A stretch of 64,000 nt of DNA from Candidatus Nitrotoga sp. MKT (GCA_003402345.1 QFXH01000003.1:237678-301677); one strand, 5' to 3'. Positions 28,650 through 41,585 are shown, counted from the first letter of the stretch. Made by a program: numbers and translations. The notes: a model not told the origin generated them from the sequence alone.

Positions 28650-29346
28650 GTTTCGCCCCCGACTTTTTTACTCTTTTTTCAGACTCAGACACTATCGGTA
28701 AAGGCACATCTTCCACTTCAGCATGATCACCTTTATAGACCCAAACTTTGACCCCGATTATGCCATAAGTCGTTTTAGCCTCAGCGGTACCATAGTCGAT
28801 ATTAGCACGCAAAGTATGCAGTGGAACTCGTCCTTCGCGATACCATTCAGTTCGCGCAATTTCGATTCCGTTAAGACGACCAGCACTCATGATTTTGATG
28901 CCTTGAGCACCAAGACGCATTGCATTCTGCATAGCCCGCTTCATAGCACGGCGAAACATGATGCGTTTCTCCAACTGCGAGGTAATACTTTCTGCAATTA
29001 ACTGAGCATCAATTTCAGGTTTTCGCACCTCCTCAATATTAAGCGCAACATCGGGCAATTCCATACGTCTTCTCAATTCAGCCCGCAAGGATTCAATATC
29101 TTCACCTTTTTTACCAATCACAACACCGGGACGAGCTGTATAAATTGTGATTTTAGCATTTTTAGCCGGTCGTTCGATAACGATCTTTGATACACCTGCA
29201 CCAAAAAGCCTTTTTTTCAGGTAACTGCGCACTTCTATATCCTTAAGAAGCATTCCGGCAAAATTCTTGCTGTTAGCATACCATTTTGAAGTCCAGTTTT
29301 TCTGAACACTCAATCGGAAACCGATTGGATGGATTTTTTGTCCCAT
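28633..29346 (-). CDS. rpsC: Ribosomal protein S3
   Basis: uS3, 237 residues, part of the mRNA entry channel, with a KH domain carrying [20 protein letters not shown]. The family start [12 protein letters not shown] at 29346, 7 nt after rplV, is used; the longer upstream frame overlaps rplV and is rejected. GGGAG lies about 10 nt before the start. Confidence 0.97.
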   Translation of the reverse strand: MGQKIHPIGFRLSVQKNWTSKWYANSKNFAGMLLKDIEVRSYLKKRLFGAGVSKIVIERPAKNAKITIYTARPGVVIGKKGEDIESLRAELRRRMELPDVALNIEEVRKPEIDAQLIAESITSQLEKRIMFRRAMKRAMQNAMRLGAQGIKIMSAGRLNGIEIARTEWYREGRVPLHTLRANIDYGTAEAKTTYGIIGVKVWVYKGDHAEVEDVPLPIVSESEKRVKKSGAKHATAS

Positions 29347-29353
29347 ATCTGTT

Positions 29354-29683
29354 TTAGCTCCCGACAATAATCGTAATGTGACAAGTCTGTTTTTCGATGC
29401 TGTTGCCTCGTCCTTTAGCGCGAGCCGATGTCCTCTTTAGCGATGCTCCCTTATCCACGTAAATAGTAGCAACCTTTAAATCATCAATGTCAGCAGCATT
29501 ATTATGCTCAGCATTAGCGACCGCAGACTCCAAGCCCTTCTTAATAATTACAGCAGCTTTTTTTGGACTAAAGGATAATGTATCTAAGGCCTTATTAACT
29601 GGCAAGCCACGAATTTGATCCGCGACCAAACGACCTTTTTGAGCTGAAAGGCGAACCCCTCTCACTACCGCAACTGTATTCAT
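29354..29683 (-). CDS. rplV: Ribosomal protein L22
   Basis: uL22, 109 residues, lines the exit tunnel; ends [20 protein letters not shown]. Two ATGs stand in tandem directly after AAGGAGGT; the second (29683) has the more workable spacing. Confidence 0.96.
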   Translation of the reverse strand: MNTVAVVRGVRLSAQKGRLVADQIRGLPVNKALDTLSFSPKKAAVIIKKGLESAVANAEHNNAADIDDLKVATIYVDKGASLKRTSARAKGRGNSIEKQTCHITIIVGS

Positions 29684-29692
29684 CATACCTCC

Positions 29693-29977
29693 TTATTTTT
29701 TCTTGACTACTGCTTTTTTGTCAGCAGCATGTCCTTTGAAAGTGCGGGTCAACGAGAATTCACCAAGCTTATGACCCACCATATTCTCGGAAATATACAC
29801 GGGAATATGCTGCTTACCGTTATGAACAGCAATGGTTAGACCAACAAATTCAGGAAGAACCGTAGAACGACGCGACCACGTTTTCACTGGCCGCTTATCA
29901 CTGTTCGCGCGCACTATTTCAATTTTTTTTATTAAGTAAGCGTCAACGAACGGACCTTTTTTAATCGAACGTGCCAT
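29693..29977 (-). CDS. rpsS: Ribosomal protein S19
   Basis: uS19, 94 residues, [20 protein letters not shown] at the start and the [16 protein letters not shown] signature. Between rplB and rplV. Confidence 0.98.
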   Translation of the reverse strand: MARSIKKGPFVDAYLIKKIEIVRANSDKRPVKTWSRRSTVLPEFVGLTIAVHNGKQHIPVYISENMVGHKLGEFSLTRTFKGHAADKKAVVKKK

Positions 29978-29989
29978 ATTTTTTACCCC

Positions 29990-30817
29990 TTAAGCCTGAA
30001 AGCGGCGGCGGACTATCATGCCCGTTGTACGCTTATTACGACGCGTGCGAAAACCCTTAGCAGGCACACCCCATGGACTGACCGGATTACGACCAGCAGC
30101 AGTCTTTCCCTCGCCACCCCCATGCGGATGATCTACCGGATTCATTGCCACACCACGCACAGTCGGGCGCACTCCACGCCAACGCATTGCACCAGCCTTA
30201 CCGATAGACCGCAAACTGTGCTCAGCATTACCCACTTCACCTATAGTCGCCTTACAATCCACATGAACTTTACGAATTTCGCCTGAGCGCAAACGCAATT
30301 GCGCGTAACCGCCCTCACGCGCCAACAACTGCACTGAAGTCCCAGCCGAACGTGCCAACTGCGCGCCCTTACCTGGCATCATTTCAATGCAGTGTATAGT
30401 CGAACCCACCGGAATATTACGCAATGGCAAGGCGTTCCCCGCTTTAATTGGGGCCTCCGATCCGCTGACCAGTTGAGAACCTACCATCACCCCCCTTGGA
30501 GCCACAATGTAACGACGCTCGCCATCAGCGTAGCACAAGAGCGCCACATGCGCGCTGCGATTCGGGTCATATTCCAAATGCTCAACTATAGCCGAGACAT
30601 TATCTTTATCACGCTTAAAGTCAATTATGCGATAATTTTTTTTGTGTCCGCCACCCATATGACGGACAGTGATGTGCCCATTATGGTTACGACCAGCCGT
30701 TCTATTCTTTTTTTCCAACAACGGCGCGTGTGGCTTACCTTTATGCAAATCACTATTGACCACACGCACGACGGCGCGCCGCCCTGGAGAGCTTGGTTTA
30801 AGTTTAATTAGCGCCAT
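29990..30817 (-). CDS. rplB: Ribosomal protein L2
   Basis: uL2, 275 residues, needed for peptidyl transfer and subunit joining. The family start [16 protein letters not shown] is at 30817, 1 nt after the rplW stop; the frame continues upstream within rplW but that extension is not real. The conserved [14 protein letters not shown] motif with the functionally important His is intact. Confidence 0.98.
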   Translation of the reverse strand: MALIKLKPSSPGRRAVVRVVNSDLHKGKPHAPLLEKKNRTAGRNHNGHITVRHMGGGHKKNYRIIDFKRDKDNVSAIVEHLEYDPNRSAHVALLCYADGERRYIVAPRGVMVGSQLVSGSEAPIKAGNALPLRNIPVGSTIHCIEMMPGKGAQLARSAGTSVQLLAREGGYAQLRLRSGEIRKVHVDCKATIGEVGNAEHSLRSIGKAGAMRWRGVRPTVRGVAMNPVDHPHGGGEGKTAAGRNPVSPWGVPAKGFRTRRNKRTTGMIVRRRFQA

Positions 30818-30818
30818 A

Positions 30819-31136
30819 TTATCCTTGCTCACTCTCAGAAAAATTGATTTTCTGACCAAGCGCGAGGCATACATATGCCTTCTTCCAATCTTTACGCCGG
30901 CCCATGAACTTGCCAAAGCGTTTTTGCTTACCCTTGACCAGGGTAACCTGAACGCTCTCCACATCCACTTTAAACATCAACTCGACAGCAGCTTTAATTT
31001 CTGGCTTCGTCGCAGTAGAATCAACACGAAAAATTACTTGCTCGTATTTTTCAGCAACAAACGTAGCCTTTTCAGATAGCTGCGGAGCTTGCAACACGTT
31101 CATTAAGCGCTCTTGACTGAATTTTTGATTGCTCAT
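30819..31136 (-). CDS. rplW: Ribosomal protein L23
   Basis: uL23, 105 residues, docking site for trigger factor and SRP at the tunnel exit. The [22 protein letters not shown] region and [11 protein letters not shown] tail are typical. The ATG overlaps the rplD stop by 4 nt (ATGA). Confidence 0.97.
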   Translation of the reverse strand: MSNQKFSQERLMNVLQAPQLSEKATFVAEKYEQVIFRVDSTATKPEIKAAVELMFKVDVESVQVTLVKGKQKRFGKFMGRRKDWKKAYVCLALGQKINFSESEQG

Positions 31137-31759
31137 GCCAACACCTCCTCAAATTTCCTCATGGCATCAAGCGTCACAAGCACCTTTTGAGAGCACACCA
31201 GACTTACTGGATCTGCCTTATAAGCCTCTAACACAAGCACATTTGGCAAATTACGCGAGGACAAATATAAATTATCATCAATATCACTAACAATAATCAG
31301 TACACGCGTTGAATCAAAACCTATATCCATCATCTTTTTTGCTAAAAGCTTGGTCTTTGGCGCCTCAATCGTCAGACTGTCAATCACCATCAAGCGATCT
31401 TCGCGTACCAATTGCGAGAGAATAGAGGCCAAACCAGCACGATACATCTTACGATTAATCTTCTGAGTAAAATTCTCGCACGGACTGTTCGGAAAAATTT
31501 TACCGCCGCCACGCCACAAAGGGCTAGACGCCATACCAGCACGGGCACGGCCAGTCCCTTTTTGCGCCCAAGGCTTACGCGTGCTCTTCGCAATTTCACT
31601 ACGGCCTTTTTGCTTGCTATTGCCAAAACGAGCATTGGCCTGATATGCGATCACCACCTGATGGATCAACGCCTCGTTATATTCGCGACCAAACAACTCA
31701 TCAGGGGCGGACATACTGGCGCTCACCAGCCCCTTACTATCAATAACTTTAAGTTCCAT
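31133..31759 (-). CDS. rplD: Ribosomal protein L4
   Basis: uL4, 208 residues, with the extended tunnel loop around [15 protein letters not shown]. In E. coli L4 represses the S10 operon. It overlaps rplC by 1 nt and rplW by 4 nt. Confidence 0.98.
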   Translation of the reverse strand: MELKVIDSKGLVSASMSAPDELFGREYNEALIHQVVIAYQANARFGNSKQKGRSEIAKSTRKPWAQKGTGRARAGMASSPLWRGGGKIFPNSPCENFTQKINRKMYRAGLASILSQLVREDRLMVIDSLTIEAPKTKLLAKKMMDIGFDSTRVLIIVSDIDDNLYLSSRNLPNVLVLEAYKADPVSLVCSQKVLVTLDAMRKFEEVLA

Positions 31760-32409
31760 TATGCACCCACCTTTACTTTTACTGCTGGACGCACAATAAC
31801 ATCCCCACCTTTTGAGCCAGGAACAGCACCCATTATCAACAATAGCTGACGATCGATGTCGATACGGACTATTTTGAGGTTTTGCACAGTACGCTGCACA
31901 TTACCCAAGCGCCCAGACATGCGCTTACCCGGAAACACACGACCCGGATCTTGCGCCATCCCAATAGAGCCAGGCACATTGTGAGATTTTGAATTACCGT
32001 GCGTAGCACGGCCAGAACTAAAATGATAACGCTTAATTACACCACTAAAACCCTTACCAAGGGTAACGCCAGTTACATCCACTTTTTGGCCAATCTTAAA
32101 TAAATCTGCGCTTAGCGTACCACCCGCGTGCAGACCACTTAATTCGCTCGGAGTAACAGTAAACTCTTTTTGCATACTACCCGCCGCCACCCCCGCCTTA
32201 GCAAAGTGACCTGAAGCCGCTTTCGTTACTCGGGTTGCACGACGCACACCAAACGTAACCTGAAGTCCATTATAACCATCAGTATTAATGGTTTTAATTT
32301 GAGTAATTCGATTATTTGATACGTCCAACACTGTCACCGGCAAAGACACTCCGTCATCGGTAAAAATGCGGGTCATACCAATCTTTCGACCAATAAGTCC
32401 TAAGCTCAT
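31759..32409 (-). CDS. rplC: Ribosomal protein L3
   Basis: uL3, 216 residues, [20 protein letters not shown] at the start, with the central [20 protein letters not shown] loop; its Gln is the PrmB methylation site in E. coli. Second gene of the S10 section. Confidence 0.98.
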   Translation of the reverse strand: MSLGLIGRKIGMTRIFTDDGVSLPVTVLDVSNNRITQIKTINTDGYNGLQVTFGVRRATRVTKAASGHFAKAGVAAGSMQKEFTVTPSELSGLHAGGTLSADLFKIGQKVDVTGVTLGKGFSGVIKRYHFSSGRATHGNSKSHNVPGSIGMAQDPGRVFPGKRMSGRLGNVQRTVQNLKIVRIDIDRQLLLIMGAVPGSKGGDVIVRPAVKVKVGA

Positions 32410-32466
32410 TTTTATATCCTTTTAAGGGGCTGACTACAATTGGCCAGCCGATTCACTAACCTACAG

Positions 32467-32778
32467 CTACTGTAACTTTATTACAACGTCTACACCCGCA
32501 GGCAAATCCAACTTCATTAACGCATCTACAGTTTTCTCAGTCGGATCAACTATATTTAACATACGCAAATGCGTACGAATCTCAAATTGATCACGCGAAG
32601 TCTTATTGACATGTGGAGAACGCAAAATATCAAAGCGCTCAATTTTAGTGGGCAAAGGAATAGGACCTTTCACGACCGCACCAGTACGCTTCGCAGTCTC
32701 TACAATGCGAGACGCAGACTGATCAATCAGACGATAGTCAAATGCCTTTAAGCGTATACGAATATTTTGATTTTTCAT
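32467..32778 (-). CDS. rpsJ: Ribosomal protein S10
   Basis: uS10, 103 residues, also known as NusE in antitermination. [20 protein letters not shown] at the start. The 91-bp gap to tufA is very AT-rich and contains TATAAT (minus strand, 32834-32839) without a good -35, so a separate S10 promoter is possible but unproven. Confidence 0.98.
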   Translation of the reverse strand: MKNQNIRIRLKAFDYRLIDQSASRIVETAKRTGAVVKGPIPLPTKIERFDILRSPHVNKTSRDQFEIRTHLRMLNIVDPTEKTVDALMKLDLPAGVDVVIKLQ

Positions 32779-32869
32779 AAGTTTTGTACTTTATTTTTCG
32801 GCAGCTATTGCCACAATTGCAAATCAACTGATTATTATACAATAATATAACACCTTATCGCACACACAT

Positions 32870-34060
32870 TTACTCAATCACCTTAGCCACCACGCCCGCA
32901 CCGACGGTACGCCCGCCCTCACGTATCGCGAAACGCAACCCCTCTTCCATCGCAACTGGGGCAATCAAGCTCACCGTCACTGATACATTGTCTCCCGGCA
33001 TCACCATTTCAGTGCCAGCCGGCAGTTCAACCGCACCCGTCACGTCAGTAGTCCGGAAGTAAAATTGTGGACGGTAACCCTGAAAGAATGGGGTATGACG
33101 CCCACCCTCATCTTTACTGAGCACGTAAATTTCGGCTGTAAATTTAGTATGCGGAGTAATGGAGCCAGGCTTAGCCAGAACTTGACCACGTTCAACTTCT
33201 TCACGTTTCGTACCGCGCAACAGTACACCAACATTATCCCCAGCCTGACCTTGGTCAAGCAGTTTACGGAACATTTCCACGCCGGTACAAGTAGTTTTAA
33301 TAGTAGGTTTGAGGCCAATGATTTCAATTTCCTCACCCACTTTGATGACTCCACGCTCAACCCGACCAGTCACCACAGTGCCTCGGCCAGAGATAGAGAA
33401 GACGTCTTCAACAGGCATCAAGAAAGTTCCATCCATGACGCGCATAGGTTGCGGTATGTAGGCATCCAGCGCTTCGGCCAGACGATAAATGGAAGGCTCG
33501 CCAATTTCGGACTGATCGCCTTGCAAAGCCTTAAGCGCACTGCCGATTATAATCGGGGTGTCGTCACCAGGAAAATCATACTTGGTAAGTAACTCACGCA
33601 CTTCCATTTCAACCAATTCAAGTAGCTCGGGATCATCTACCATGTCGGCCTTATTCATGTAAACAATGATATAAGGTACGCCTACTTGACGGGCTAGCAG
33701 AATATGTTCACGCGTTTGCGGCATAGGACCATCGGCGGCAGACACGACCAGAATGGCTCCGTCCATTTGCGCAGCGCCAGTAATCATGTTTTTGATGTAA
33801 TCCGCGTGGCCAGGGCAGTCAACGTGGGCATAGTGACGTCCGGACGTCTCATACTCAACGTGGGCGGTGTTAATGGTGATGCCGCGCGCCTTTTCTTCCG
33901 GCGCTGCGTCAATTTGATCATAAGCTTTGGCCTCACCACCAAATTTCTTGGATAGCACCGTGGTAATCGCCGCAGTCAGGGTGGTTTTGCCATGATCAAC
34001 GTGACCAATTGTACCCACATTAATGTGCGGCTTGGTACGCTCAAATTTACTCTTTGCCAT
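32870..34060 (-). CDS. tufA: Elongation factor Tu, copy 1
   Basis: GTPase that delivers aminoacyl-tRNA, 396 residues. G1 [10 protein letters not shown]3 DCPGHADY and G4 NKADM motifs are intact. Located after fusA in the str section. Every base of the coding region matches the second copy at 49370-50560 except the final stop base (TAA here, TAG there). AAGGA precedes the ATG. Confidence 0.99.
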   Translation of the reverse strand: MAKSKFERTKPHINVGTIGHVDHGKTTLTAAITTVLSKKFGGEAKAYDQIDAAPEEKARGITINTAHVEYETSGRHYAHVDCPGHADYIKNMITGAAQMDGAILVVSAADGPMPQTREHILLARQVGVPYIIVYMNKADMVDDPELLELVEMEVRELLTKYDFPGDDTPIIIGSALKALQGDQSEIGEPSIYRLAEALDAYIPQPMRVMDGTFLMPVEDVFSISGRGTVVTGRVERGVIKVGEEIEIIGLKPTIKTTCTGVEMFRKLLDQGQAGDNVGVLLRGTKREEVERGQVLAKPGSITPHTKFTAEIYVLSKDEGGRHTPFFQGYRPQFYFRTTDVTGAVELPAGTEMVMPGDNVSVTVSLIAPVAMEEGLRFAIREGGRTVGAGVVAKVIE

Positions 34061-34106
34061 GATTTAAAGTTCCTTGATTATTTGACGATTCTGAGTTATT
34101 CAAAAA

Positions 34107-36203
34107 TTATTTCCTACTATTCATCACCGCTTCAGCCACATTTTTTGGCGCCTCGGTATAATGTTTAAATTCCATTGTATATGTAGCCCGACCTTGGGTT
34201 GCGGAACGCAACGCCGTAGAATAGCCAAACATTTCCGCCAAGGGCACTTCAGCCTTCACGATTTTTCCACCGCCAATCATGTCATCCATTCCTTGAACCA
34301 TACCGCGGCGTGATGACAAATCACCCATGACCGTACCAGTATAATCCTCTGGCGTTTCCACCTCGACCGACATCATCGGTTCCAATAACACTGGACTAGC
34401 CTTACGCATACCATCCTTGAAGCCCATAGAAGCAGCCATCTTAAATGCATTCTCATTGGAATCCACGTCGTGGTAGGAACCATCAAAAAGAGTAACCTTA
34501 ACATCTACCACAGGGAAACCAGCTAACACACCATTCGGCAAGGTATCTTCCAAACCCTTTTGCACTGCCGGGATAAATTCCCGCGGAACTGACCCACCCT
34601 TAATAGCATCGACAAACTCAAAACCTTTACCCGTTTCATTTGGCTCAATTTTTAACCATACATGACCAAATTGACCACGACCACCAGATTGCTTAACAAA
34701 TTTACCCTCAACCTCAACCATCTTACGTATCGCTTCACGGTAAGCCACTTGCGGCGCACCAACATTCGCCTCTACACTAAATTCACGCTTCATACGCTCA
34801 ACCAAAACTTCTAAATGCAGCTCTCCCATACCAGAAATAATAGTCTGGCCTGACTCCAAGTCAGTATGAACACGGAAAGATGGATCTTCTTTTGCCAAAC
34901 GATTCAGCGCCATGCCCATCTTTTCTTGGTCGACCTTAGTCTTCGGCTCAACAGCAATATGAATTACTGGCTCAGGAAATACCATACGTTCCAACGTTAT
35001 CACATTGGCCGGATCACACAAAGTCTCACCAGTAGTCGCTTCTTTTAAACCCACTGCAGCAGCAATGTCACCCGCAAAAACCTCTTTAATCTCTTCTCGC
35101 TCGTTAGCATGCATCAACAAGATGCGGCCAATGCGCTCCTTTTTGCCCTTAATTGGATTGTAAACTGTATCACCCGCTTTCAACTGACCAGAATACACAC
35201 GGAAGAAAATCAACTGCCCAACAAATGGGTCAGTCATGATTTTAAACGCCAACGCAGAGAACGGCTCATCGTCGTTCGCCTTACGTTCCCCCATTTCCCC
35301 ATTTTCCAATTCGCCCTTAACTGCCGGAATATCAGTCGGTGCAGGCAGATAGTCAACCACAGCATCCAACATAGCCTGCACACCCTTATTTTTGAAGGCA
35401 GAACCACATAACATCGGCACTATTTCGCCAGCAATGGTACGAATACGTAAGCATTGTTTAATCTCAACCTCGGACAAATCGCCATCTTCGAGGTACTTAT
35501 TCATTATCTCTTCAGTTGCTTCGGCCGCACTTTCCACCATCTTCGCACGCCACTCTTGCGCTGACGCCATTAGATTGGTGGGAATATCACGCAACTCAAA
35601 CTTCATGCCCTGAGAAGCCTCATCCCAGTAAATCGCCTTCATCCGCACCAAGTCAACCACACCCTCAAATTTTTCCTCCGCTCCAATCGGCAATTGGATC
35701 GGCACCACATTGGCACGCAAACGAGCACGCATTTGCTCGTAAACATTATAAAAATTTGCGCCCGAGCGATCCATCTTATTAACAAAAGCCAAACGCGGCA
35801 CACCATATTTATTAGCCTGACGCCACACCGTTTCGGACTGCGGCTGCACACCACCTACAGCGCAATACACCATACATGCGCCATCCAGCACACGCATCGA
35901 TCGCTCAACTTCAATAGTAAAATCAACGTGCCCCGGTGTGTCAATGATATTAATACGATGCTCAGGCAAACTGGAATCCATCCCTTTCCAGTAACAAGTC
36001 GTCGCAGCCGACGTAATGGTAATACCCCGCTCCTGCTCTTGCTCCATCCAGTCCATCACTGCGGCGCCATCATGCACCTCGCCAATTTTGTGCGACACAC
36101 CCGTGTAAAACAAAACACGTTCAGTAGTCGTAGTTTTACCCGCATCTATATGCGCGCTAATGCCGATATTTCGATATCGCTCGATTAATGTTTTACGTGC
36201 CAC
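34107..36203 (-). CDS. fusA: Elongation factor G, GTG start
   Basis: Translocation GTPase, 698 residues, five domains, with [20 protein letters not shown] at the N-terminus and domain IV near the C-terminus. The start codon is GTG (36201-36203), read as Met before [11 protein letters not shown], with AGGT about 9 nt upstream. Between rpsG and tufA. Confidence 0.98.
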   Translation of the reverse strand: MARKTLIERYRNIGISAHIDAGKTTTTERVLFYTGVSHKIGEVHDGAAVMDWMEQEQERGITITSAATTCYWKGMDSSLPEHRINIIDTPGHVDFTIEVERSMRVLDGACMVYCAVGGVQPQSETVWRQANKYGVPRLAFVNKMDRSGANFYNVYEQMRARLRANVVPIQLPIGAEEKFEGVVDLVRMKAIYWDEASQGMKFELRDIPTNLMASAQEWRAKMVESAAEATEEIMNKYLEDGDLSEVEIKQCLRIRTIAGEIVPMLCGSAFKNKGVQAMLDAVVDYLPAPTDIPAVKGELENGEMGERKANDDEPFSALAFKIMTDPFVGQLIFFRVYSGQLKAGDTVYNPIKGKKERIGRILLMHANEREEIKEVFAGDIAAAVGLKEATTGETLCDPANVITLERMVFPEPVIHIAVEPKTKVDQEKMGMALNRLAKEDPSFRVHTDLESGQTIISGMGELHLEVLVERMKREFSVEANVGAPQVAYREAIRKMVEVEGKFVKQSGGRGQFGHVWLKIEPNETGKGFEFVDAIKGGSVPREFIPAVQKGLEDTLPNGVLAGFPVVDVKVTLFDGSYHDVDSNENAFKMAASMGFKDGMRKASPVLLEPMMSVEVETPEDYTGTVMGDLSSRRGMVQGMDDMIGGGKIVKAEVPLAEMFGYSTALRSATQGRATYTMEFKHYTEAPKNVAEAVMNSRK

Positions 36204-36250
36204 AATAAATTACCTAATTTATAAAACTTTCAAAAACAACCAATAATTTC

Positions 36251-36721
36251 CTAGAAACGGAAGTGCGAAAAGGCTTTGTTTGCCTCAGCCATACGATGAA
36301 CTTCTTCACGTTTTTTAACTGCACCTCCACGGCTTTCTGACGCGTCGAGCAATTCGCCAGCCAGCCGCATACCCATCGATTTTTCACCACGTTTACGCGC
36401 AAAATCTTTGAGCCAACGCATAGCTAAAGCCATTCGGCGCGAAGGACGAACCTCGACAGGAACCTGATAATTAGCCCCCCCGACACGACGGCTCTTTACC
36501 TCAACCTGAGGCTTAACATTGGCCATCGCCAGATTAAATACTTCGATCGGATCCTTACCACTTTTTTTAACAATTTGATCCAAAGCACCGTAAAGAATAC
36601 GCTCAGCAACAGATTTCTTACCCGCCGCCATCAAAACATTAACAAACTTAGACAGATCTTGGTTACCATATTTCGGATCCGGAAGAATTTCGCGCTTGGG
36701 AACTTCTCTACGTCTTGGCAT
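36251..36721 (-). CDS. rpsG: Ribosomal protein S7
   Basis: uS7, 156 residues, [20 protein letters not shown] at the start. In E. coli it represses the str operon. GAGG lies upstream of the ATG. Confidence 0.98.
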   Translation of the reverse strand: MPRRREVPKREILPDPKYGNQDLSKFVNVLMAAGKKSVAERILYGALDQIVKKSGKDPIEVFNLAMANVKPQVEVKSRRVGGANYQVPVEVRPSRRMALAMRWLKDFARKRGEKSMGMRLAGELLDASESRGGAVKKREEVHRMAEANKAFSHFRF

Positions 36722-36776
36722 ATCTTAAAACCTCATGTTAACTGACGAATTCACAAACCACAGACCTAGCGATACA

Positions 36777-37154
36777 CTAAGCCTTTTTTGGACGCTTAGC
36801 ACCATACTTGGAACGGGACTGCTTACGGTCTTTCACACCCGCAGTATCCAAACTACCACGCACCATATGATAACGTACACCAGGCAAATCCTTTACACGA
36901 CCGCCACGTATAAGCACCACCGAGTGCTCTTGCAAGTTATGACCCTCACCACCAATGTATGAGATAACCTCAAAACCATTGGTTAACCGAACCTTAGCAA
37001 CCTTACGCAAGGCAGAGTTTGGCTTCTTTGGTGTTGTAGTGTACACACGAGTACACACCCCCCGCTTTTGCGGACTCCCGCCCAGAGCAGGAACTTTACT
37101 TTTCTCAGGCTCGGAAACACGAGGTTTACGCACTAATTGGTTGATGGTTGGCAT
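36777..37154 (-). CDS. rpsL: Ribosomal protein S12
   Basis: uS12, 125 residues, decoding-centre protein. The [11 protein letters not shown] and [13 protein letters not shown] segments that carry streptomycin-resistance sites show the ordinary residues. First gene of the str section, with a leader of about 100 nt carrying a hairpin (37220-37241). Confidence 0.98.
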   Translation of the reverse strand: MPTINQLVRKPRVSEPEKSKVPALGGSPQKRGVCTRVYTTTPKKPNSALRKVAKVRLTNGFEVISYIGGEGHNLQEHSVVLIRGGRVKDLPGVRYHMVRGSLDTAGVKDRKQSRSKYGAKRPKKA

Positions 37155-37219
37155 TATCTAAATTTTCCTAAAAATTTTACTTATCAACTATATAAAAATA
37201 ACCTTATAAGCGACACTGC

Positions 37220-37241
37220 TTTCCCAGCCATGGATGGGAAA
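37220..37241 (-). promoter_or_regulatory. Hairpin in the rpsL leader
   Basis: TTTCCCA (37220-37226) and TGGGAAA (37235-37241) form a 7-bp stem with an 8-nt loop just downstream of the str promoter. No T-run follows. It may fold in the str leader RNA or slow readthrough from rpoC. Confidence 0.45.
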
Positions 37242-37252
37242 AAAGACCGCGC

Positions 37253-37281
37253 ATTCTATTGAAAGATATCCAAACTGTCAA
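37253..37281 (-). promoter_or_regulatory. Str operon promoter overlapping the rpoC stop codon
   Basis: On the minus strand consensus TTGACA (37276-37281), 17 bp and TAGAAT (37253-37258) form a near-perfect sigma70 promoter facing rpsL. The rpoC stop TGA (37278-37280) lies inside the -35 box. Confidence 0.75.
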
Positions 37282-40200
37282 GCAAGCTGATTATCCTGCA
37301 CTTCTGTAATCCGTTCCCCTTCTTCGCTCAACTTCATTGCTACCGTACCCGTCCCTAGCCGCTGCTTTCGCCGCGCGGCATGATAAGCTAAGCCTGTACC
37401 AGCCGGAATCAATCGACCTACAATGACATTCTCCTTTAGCCCACGCAACTCGTCTCTTTTGCCCATAATCGCGGCTTCGGTCAGCACACGCGTAGTTTCC
37501 TGAAAAGATGCCGCAGAAATAAACGAATCAGTAGACAATGAAGCCTTGGTAATTCCCAGCAGCATGTATTCATAGGTTGCTGGTTGCTTGCCTTCTTTCT
37601 CAACACGTTCATTCTCTTGCAGTAAATCCGCACGCTCCACCTGCTCTTTTGGGATAAACTTAGTATCACCTTCATCCACAATCTGCACTCGGCGCAACAT
37701 CTGACGCACTATCACTTCAATATGCCTATCGTTAATCTTAACACCTTGCAGGCGGTACACATCCTGCACTTCGTCGGCAATGTAACGCGCCAGCGCTGCC
37801 ACGCCGAGCAAGCGCAAAATGTCATGCGGATCACGCGGACCATCCACAATCATCTCGCCTTGAGTCACCATTTGTCCATCGTGTACTAGAACATGCTTGT
37901 CTTTAGTAATCAGAAATTCATGCGCCACACCTTCCATGTCGGTGATAACCAAACGTTGCTTACCCTTGGTATCCTTGCCGAACGATGCTGTTCCGGTAAC
38001 TTCCGCTAACATACCCGCATTCTTGGGCGAACGAGCCTCAAAAAGTTCCGCCACGCGCGGAAGGCCACCCGTAATGTCACGCGTCTTGCTGCTTTCTTGC
38101 GGAATACGTGCCAGCACCTCACCCACGCCAACATGCTGACCATCTTCTACGGTAATAATACAACCGGTCTGAAAAGTCACCGAAATTGGTAATTCGGTAC
38201 CGGCAATCTTGATCTCGTGCCCTTCCTCGTCGAGCAAGCGTACCAATGGCCGCAGCACGCCTTTGCCTTGCGTACCAGCAAGCTTAGGATCCACCACCAG
38301 AGTTGACAATCCAGTTACTTCATCAATCTCCCTGGTAACAGTAACGCCCTCTTTTACATTTTCAAAACGTGCCCGACCGGCATATTCGGTAATAATAGGA
38401 CGGGTATGGGGATCCCATGTAGCCAACACTTCACCTGCGCGAACCAGACTGCCCTCACGCACAGTCAACATCGCACCATAAGGCACCTTGTGACGCTCGC
38501 GCTCGCGTCCATGATCATCGGTAACCATTATTTCGCCACTACGCGCCACCACCACTAACTCGCCTCGTGTATTGCTGACGGTACGCATGTTCGCGCTGTA
38601 TTTCACCTGACCATTAGATTTGCCTTCGACCTGACTAGCTACCACAGTACGCGATGCTGCCCCACCAATGTGGAAGGTACGCATGGTCAATTGGGTACCT
38701 GGCTCGCCGATTGACTGTGCGGCAATTACGCCAACTGCCTCACCTACCGTCACAGGACCACCTCGACCTAAGTCGCGACCATAACATTTGACGCACAAAC
38801 CATAGCGAGTTTCACATGTTAAAGGCGTCCGCACGTGAACTTCGTCAACACCCAACGATTCAATGCGTTCCACCATATCTTCATTCAGCAGAGTGCCCGC
38901 TTCATATAGAGTTTCGCTGCTTTCTGGGTTGACGATATCCTTGCTAGCAACACGACCTAATATGCGCTCCCGCAATGCTTCAATTACCTCGCCTCCTTCA
39001 ACCAATGCCTTCATTGCAGCACCATTGCTAGTGCCACAATCTTCCTCAGCCACCACTAAATCCTGAGTCACATCTACCAATCGACGCGTTAAGTAACCAG
39101 AATTCGCAGTCTTCAATGCAGTGTCGGCCAAACCTTTTCGTGCACCGTGGGTGGAAATAAAGTATTGCAGCATATTTAGCCCCTCGCGAAAGTTAGCGGT
39201 AATCGGGGTTTCAATGATAGAACCATCCGGCTTGGCCATCAGGCCACGCATACCTGCTAACTGACGAATCTGAGCCGCAGAGCCGCGCGCGCCAGAATCT
39301 GCCATCATATAAATGGAATTAAAAGACTCCTGCATCACTACTTTGCCTTTTTTATCGGCAAGCTGTTTGCCACTGACACGTTCTATCACTGGCTCACTAC
39401 CCAGTTGATCCATCATAGCCTTGGCTACTAGATCGCCCGTGCGACCCCAGATGTCAACTACCTTGTTGTAACGTTCGCCCTGAGTGACCAAACCAGATGT
39501 GTATTGCACGTCAATCTCACGAACCTCTTTCCCTGCCGCGTTAATTAACTCATTTTTTTGCGGTGGCACCAGCATGTCGTCCAAACAAATAGAAATACCG
39601 GCGCGGGTAGCATAAGTAAAACCGGTGGTCATTAACTTGTCAGCCATGATCACGGTGTTGCGCAAACCACAACGACTGAAACTGGTGTTAATCAAACGAG
39701 AGATTTCTTTCTTTTTTAATGCCTTATTGACTAAACTGAACGGCAAGCCAGCTGGCAAAATATCTGACAGAATGGCACGTCCCACGGTAGTTTCATAGCG
39801 AGTACATTTTTCTTGACGCTCATTGTTTTCATCCAAGCATATTTCTTTAATGCGAACGACTACCTTGGCATGCAAATCTACATGACCAGATTCATAAGCT
39901 CGTAAAGCTTCAGACACGTCAGCAAACAATGCACCCTCGCCCAGCGCACCGATTTTTTCACGCGTCATATAGTACAGCCCCAACACGATATCTTGTGACG
40001 GAACGATTATAGGCTCGCCATTGGCGGGCGACAAAACGTTATTAGAGGCCAACATTAAGGTACGGCATTCCATCTGCGCTTCCAACGACAACGGCACGTG
40101 CACTGCCATTTGATCACCGTCAAAATCGGCGTTAAAAGCTGTACAAACTAATGGATGCAGCTGAATTGCTTTGCCTTCGATCAGTATCGGCTCGAACGCC

Positions 40201-41504
40201 TGAATACCGAGACGATGCAGCGTAGGCGCTCGATTCAACAGTACTGGATGTTCACGGATGACATCTTCCAGGATATCCCACACAACTGGTTCTTCCGCTT
40301 CCACCATACGCTTACCCGCCTTAATGGTTGTGGCCAGCCCGAGAATTTCCAGTTTATGGAAAATGAATGGCTTGAATAGCTCCAACGCCATTTTCTTAGG
40401 CAAGCCGCACTGATGCAATTTCAGTTGCGGACCCACAACAATTACGGAACGACCGGAATAATCTACACGCTTGCCCAGCAAATTCTGACGGAAGCGGCCA
40501 CCTTTACCTTTGATCATGTCCGCCAACGACTTCAGCGGACGCTTGTTAGCCCCAGTCATTGCCTTGCCACGACGACCATTATCCAGCAGCGAATCAATCG
40601 ATTCCTGCAACATACGCTTCTCGTTACGCACAATAATTTCTGGCGCCTTCAACTCCAAAAGGCGTTTCAAACGATTATTCCGGTTAATTACACGACGATA
40701 CAAATCATTCAAATCAGAAGTCGCAAAGCGGCCACCATCCAACGGCACCAGGGGACGTAATTCTGGCGGCAACACGGGCAGTACCAACATAATCATCCAC
40801 TCGGGCTTGATGCCCGAAACCAAAAACGCCTCAAGAATCTTCAAGCGTTTCGCATATTTCTTGATTTTGGTTTCGGAGCTGGTCGCTTCAAGGTCAGCAC
40901 GCAGCTTTTCCACCTCTGCTGGCACATCCAACGCGTGCAAGAGCGCACGTATGCCCTCCGCCCCCATTACTGCAGAAAATTCATCACCATACTCTTCCAG
41001 CTTAGCTAGATAATCATCTTCGGAAAGCAATTGAGCGCGTTCGAGCGTGGACATCCCAGGATCGGTCACTACATAGGCCTCGAAATAAAGTACGCGCTCT
41101 ATGTCGCGTAACGTCATATCCAGCACCATTCCCAAACGCGACGGCAATGACTTTAAAAACCAAATATGCGCCACCGGACTTGCCAGCTCAATATGCCCCA
41201 TCCGCTCGCGACGCACTTTAGATAGCGTTACTTCCACACCGCATTTCTCGCAGATCACCCCACGATGCTTCAAACGTTTATATTTACCGCATAAACACTC
41301 ATAATCCTTGGTTGGGCCAAAAATCTTGGCACAAAACAAACCATCCCGCTCCGGCTTGAAAGTTCGGTAGTTAATGGTTTCCGGTTTTTTCACTTCACCG
41401 TAGGACCAAGAACGAATTTTCTCCGGTGAAGCCAACCCGATCTTGATCGCGTCGAACTCCTCCTTCTGCGTAACTTGCCTGAACAAATCCAGCAATGCTT
41501 TCAT
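37278..41504 (-). CDS. rpoC: RNA polymerase beta-prime subunit
   Basis: Catalytic subunit, 1408 residues. The N-terminal zinc site has C70, C72, C85 and C88; the active-site NADFDGD motif lies near residue 460; a second cysteine cluster (CGTSNG, then [15 protein letters not shown]) lies in the second half. GGAG precedes the ATG. An 81-bp GC-rich gap with a hairpin separates it from rpoB. Confidence 0.99.
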   Translation of the reverse strand: MKALLDLFRQVTQKEEFDAIKIGLASPEKIRSWSYGEVKKPETINYRTFKPERDGLFCAKIFGPTKDYECLCGKYKRLKHRGVICEKCGVEVTLSKVRRERMGHIELASPVAHIWFLKSLPSRLGMVLDMTLRDIERVLYFEAYVVTDPGMSTLERAQLLSEDDYLAKLEEYGDEFSAVMGAEGIRALLHALDVPAEVEKLRADLEATSSETKIKKYAKRLKILEAFLVSGIKPEWMIMLVLPVLPPELRPLVPLDGGRFATSDLNDLYRRVINRNNRLKRLLELKAPEIIVRNEKRMLQESIDSLLDNGRRGKAMTGANKRPLKSLADMIKGKGGRFRQNLLGKRVDYSGRSVIVVGPQLKLHQCGLPKKMALELFKPFIFHKLEILGLATTIKAGKRMVEAEEPVVWDILEDVIREHPVLLNRAPTLHRLGIQAFEPILIEGKAIQLHPLVCTAFNADFDGDQMAVHVPLSLEAQMECRTLMLASNNVLSPANGEPIIVPSQDIVLGLYYMTREKIGALGEGALFADVSEALRAYESGHVDLHAKVVVRIKEICLDENNERQEKCTRYETTVGRAILSDILPAGLPFSLVNKALKKKEISRLINTSFSRCGLRNTVIMADKLMTTGFTYATRAGISICLDDMLVPPQKNELINAAGKEVREIDVQYTSGLVTQGERYNKVVDIWGRTGDLVAKAMMDQLGSEPVIERVSGKQLADKKGKVVMQESFNSIYMMADSGARGSAAQIRQLAGMRGLMAKPDGSIIETPITANFREGLNMLQYFISTHGARKGLADTALKTANSGYLTRRLVDVTQDLVVAEEDCGTSNGAAMKALVEGGEVIEALRERILGRVASKDIVNPESSETLYEAGTLLNEDMVERIESLGVDEVHVRTPLTCETRYGLCVKCYGRDLGRGGPVTVGEAVGVIAAQSIGEPGTQLTMRTFHIGGAASRTVVASQVEGKSNGQVKYSANMRTVSNTRGELVVVARSGEIMVTDDHGRERERHKVPYGAMLTVREGSLVRAGEVLATWDPHTRPIITEYAGRARFENVKEGVTVTREIDEVTGLSTLVVDPKLAGTQGKGVLRPLVRLLDEEGHEIKIAGTELPISVTFQTGCIITVEDGQHVGVGEVLARIPQESSKTRDITGGLPRVAELFEARSPKNAGMLAEVTGTASFGKDTKGKQRLVITDMEGVAHEFLITKDKHVLVHDGQMVTQGEMIVDGPRDPHDILRLLGVAALARYIADEVQDVYRLQGVKINDRHIEVIVRQMLRRVQIVDEGDTKFIPKEQVERADLLQENERVEKEGKQPATYEYMLLGITKASLSTDSFISAASFQETTRVLTEAAIMGKRDELRGLKENVIVGRLIPAGTGLAYHAARRKQRLGTGTVAMKLSEEGERITEVQDNQLA

Positions 41505-41536
41505 ATGTAACTCCTAAATATTCGGCAGCAATGTAG

Positions 41537-41553
41537 GGTGCGCCCGGCGCACC
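41537..41553. repeat. GC-rich hairpin in the rpoB-rpoC gap
   Basis: GGTGCG (41537-41542) pairs with CGCACC (41548-41553). The sequence around it (GTAGGGTGCGCCCGGCGCAC) resembles a short interspersed repeat seen in many proteobacterial genomes (recollection) and is far richer in GC than its neighbours. Confidence 0.5.
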
Positions 41554-41585
41554 AATCTTGAGCGGCGCCCAGAACGCGCCGCGCT

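Noticed and set aside
33065..33592. Long plus-strand frames opposite tufA and tufB
   Set aside because: They are antisense shadows of the EF-Tu genes and identical because the tuf copies are identical.
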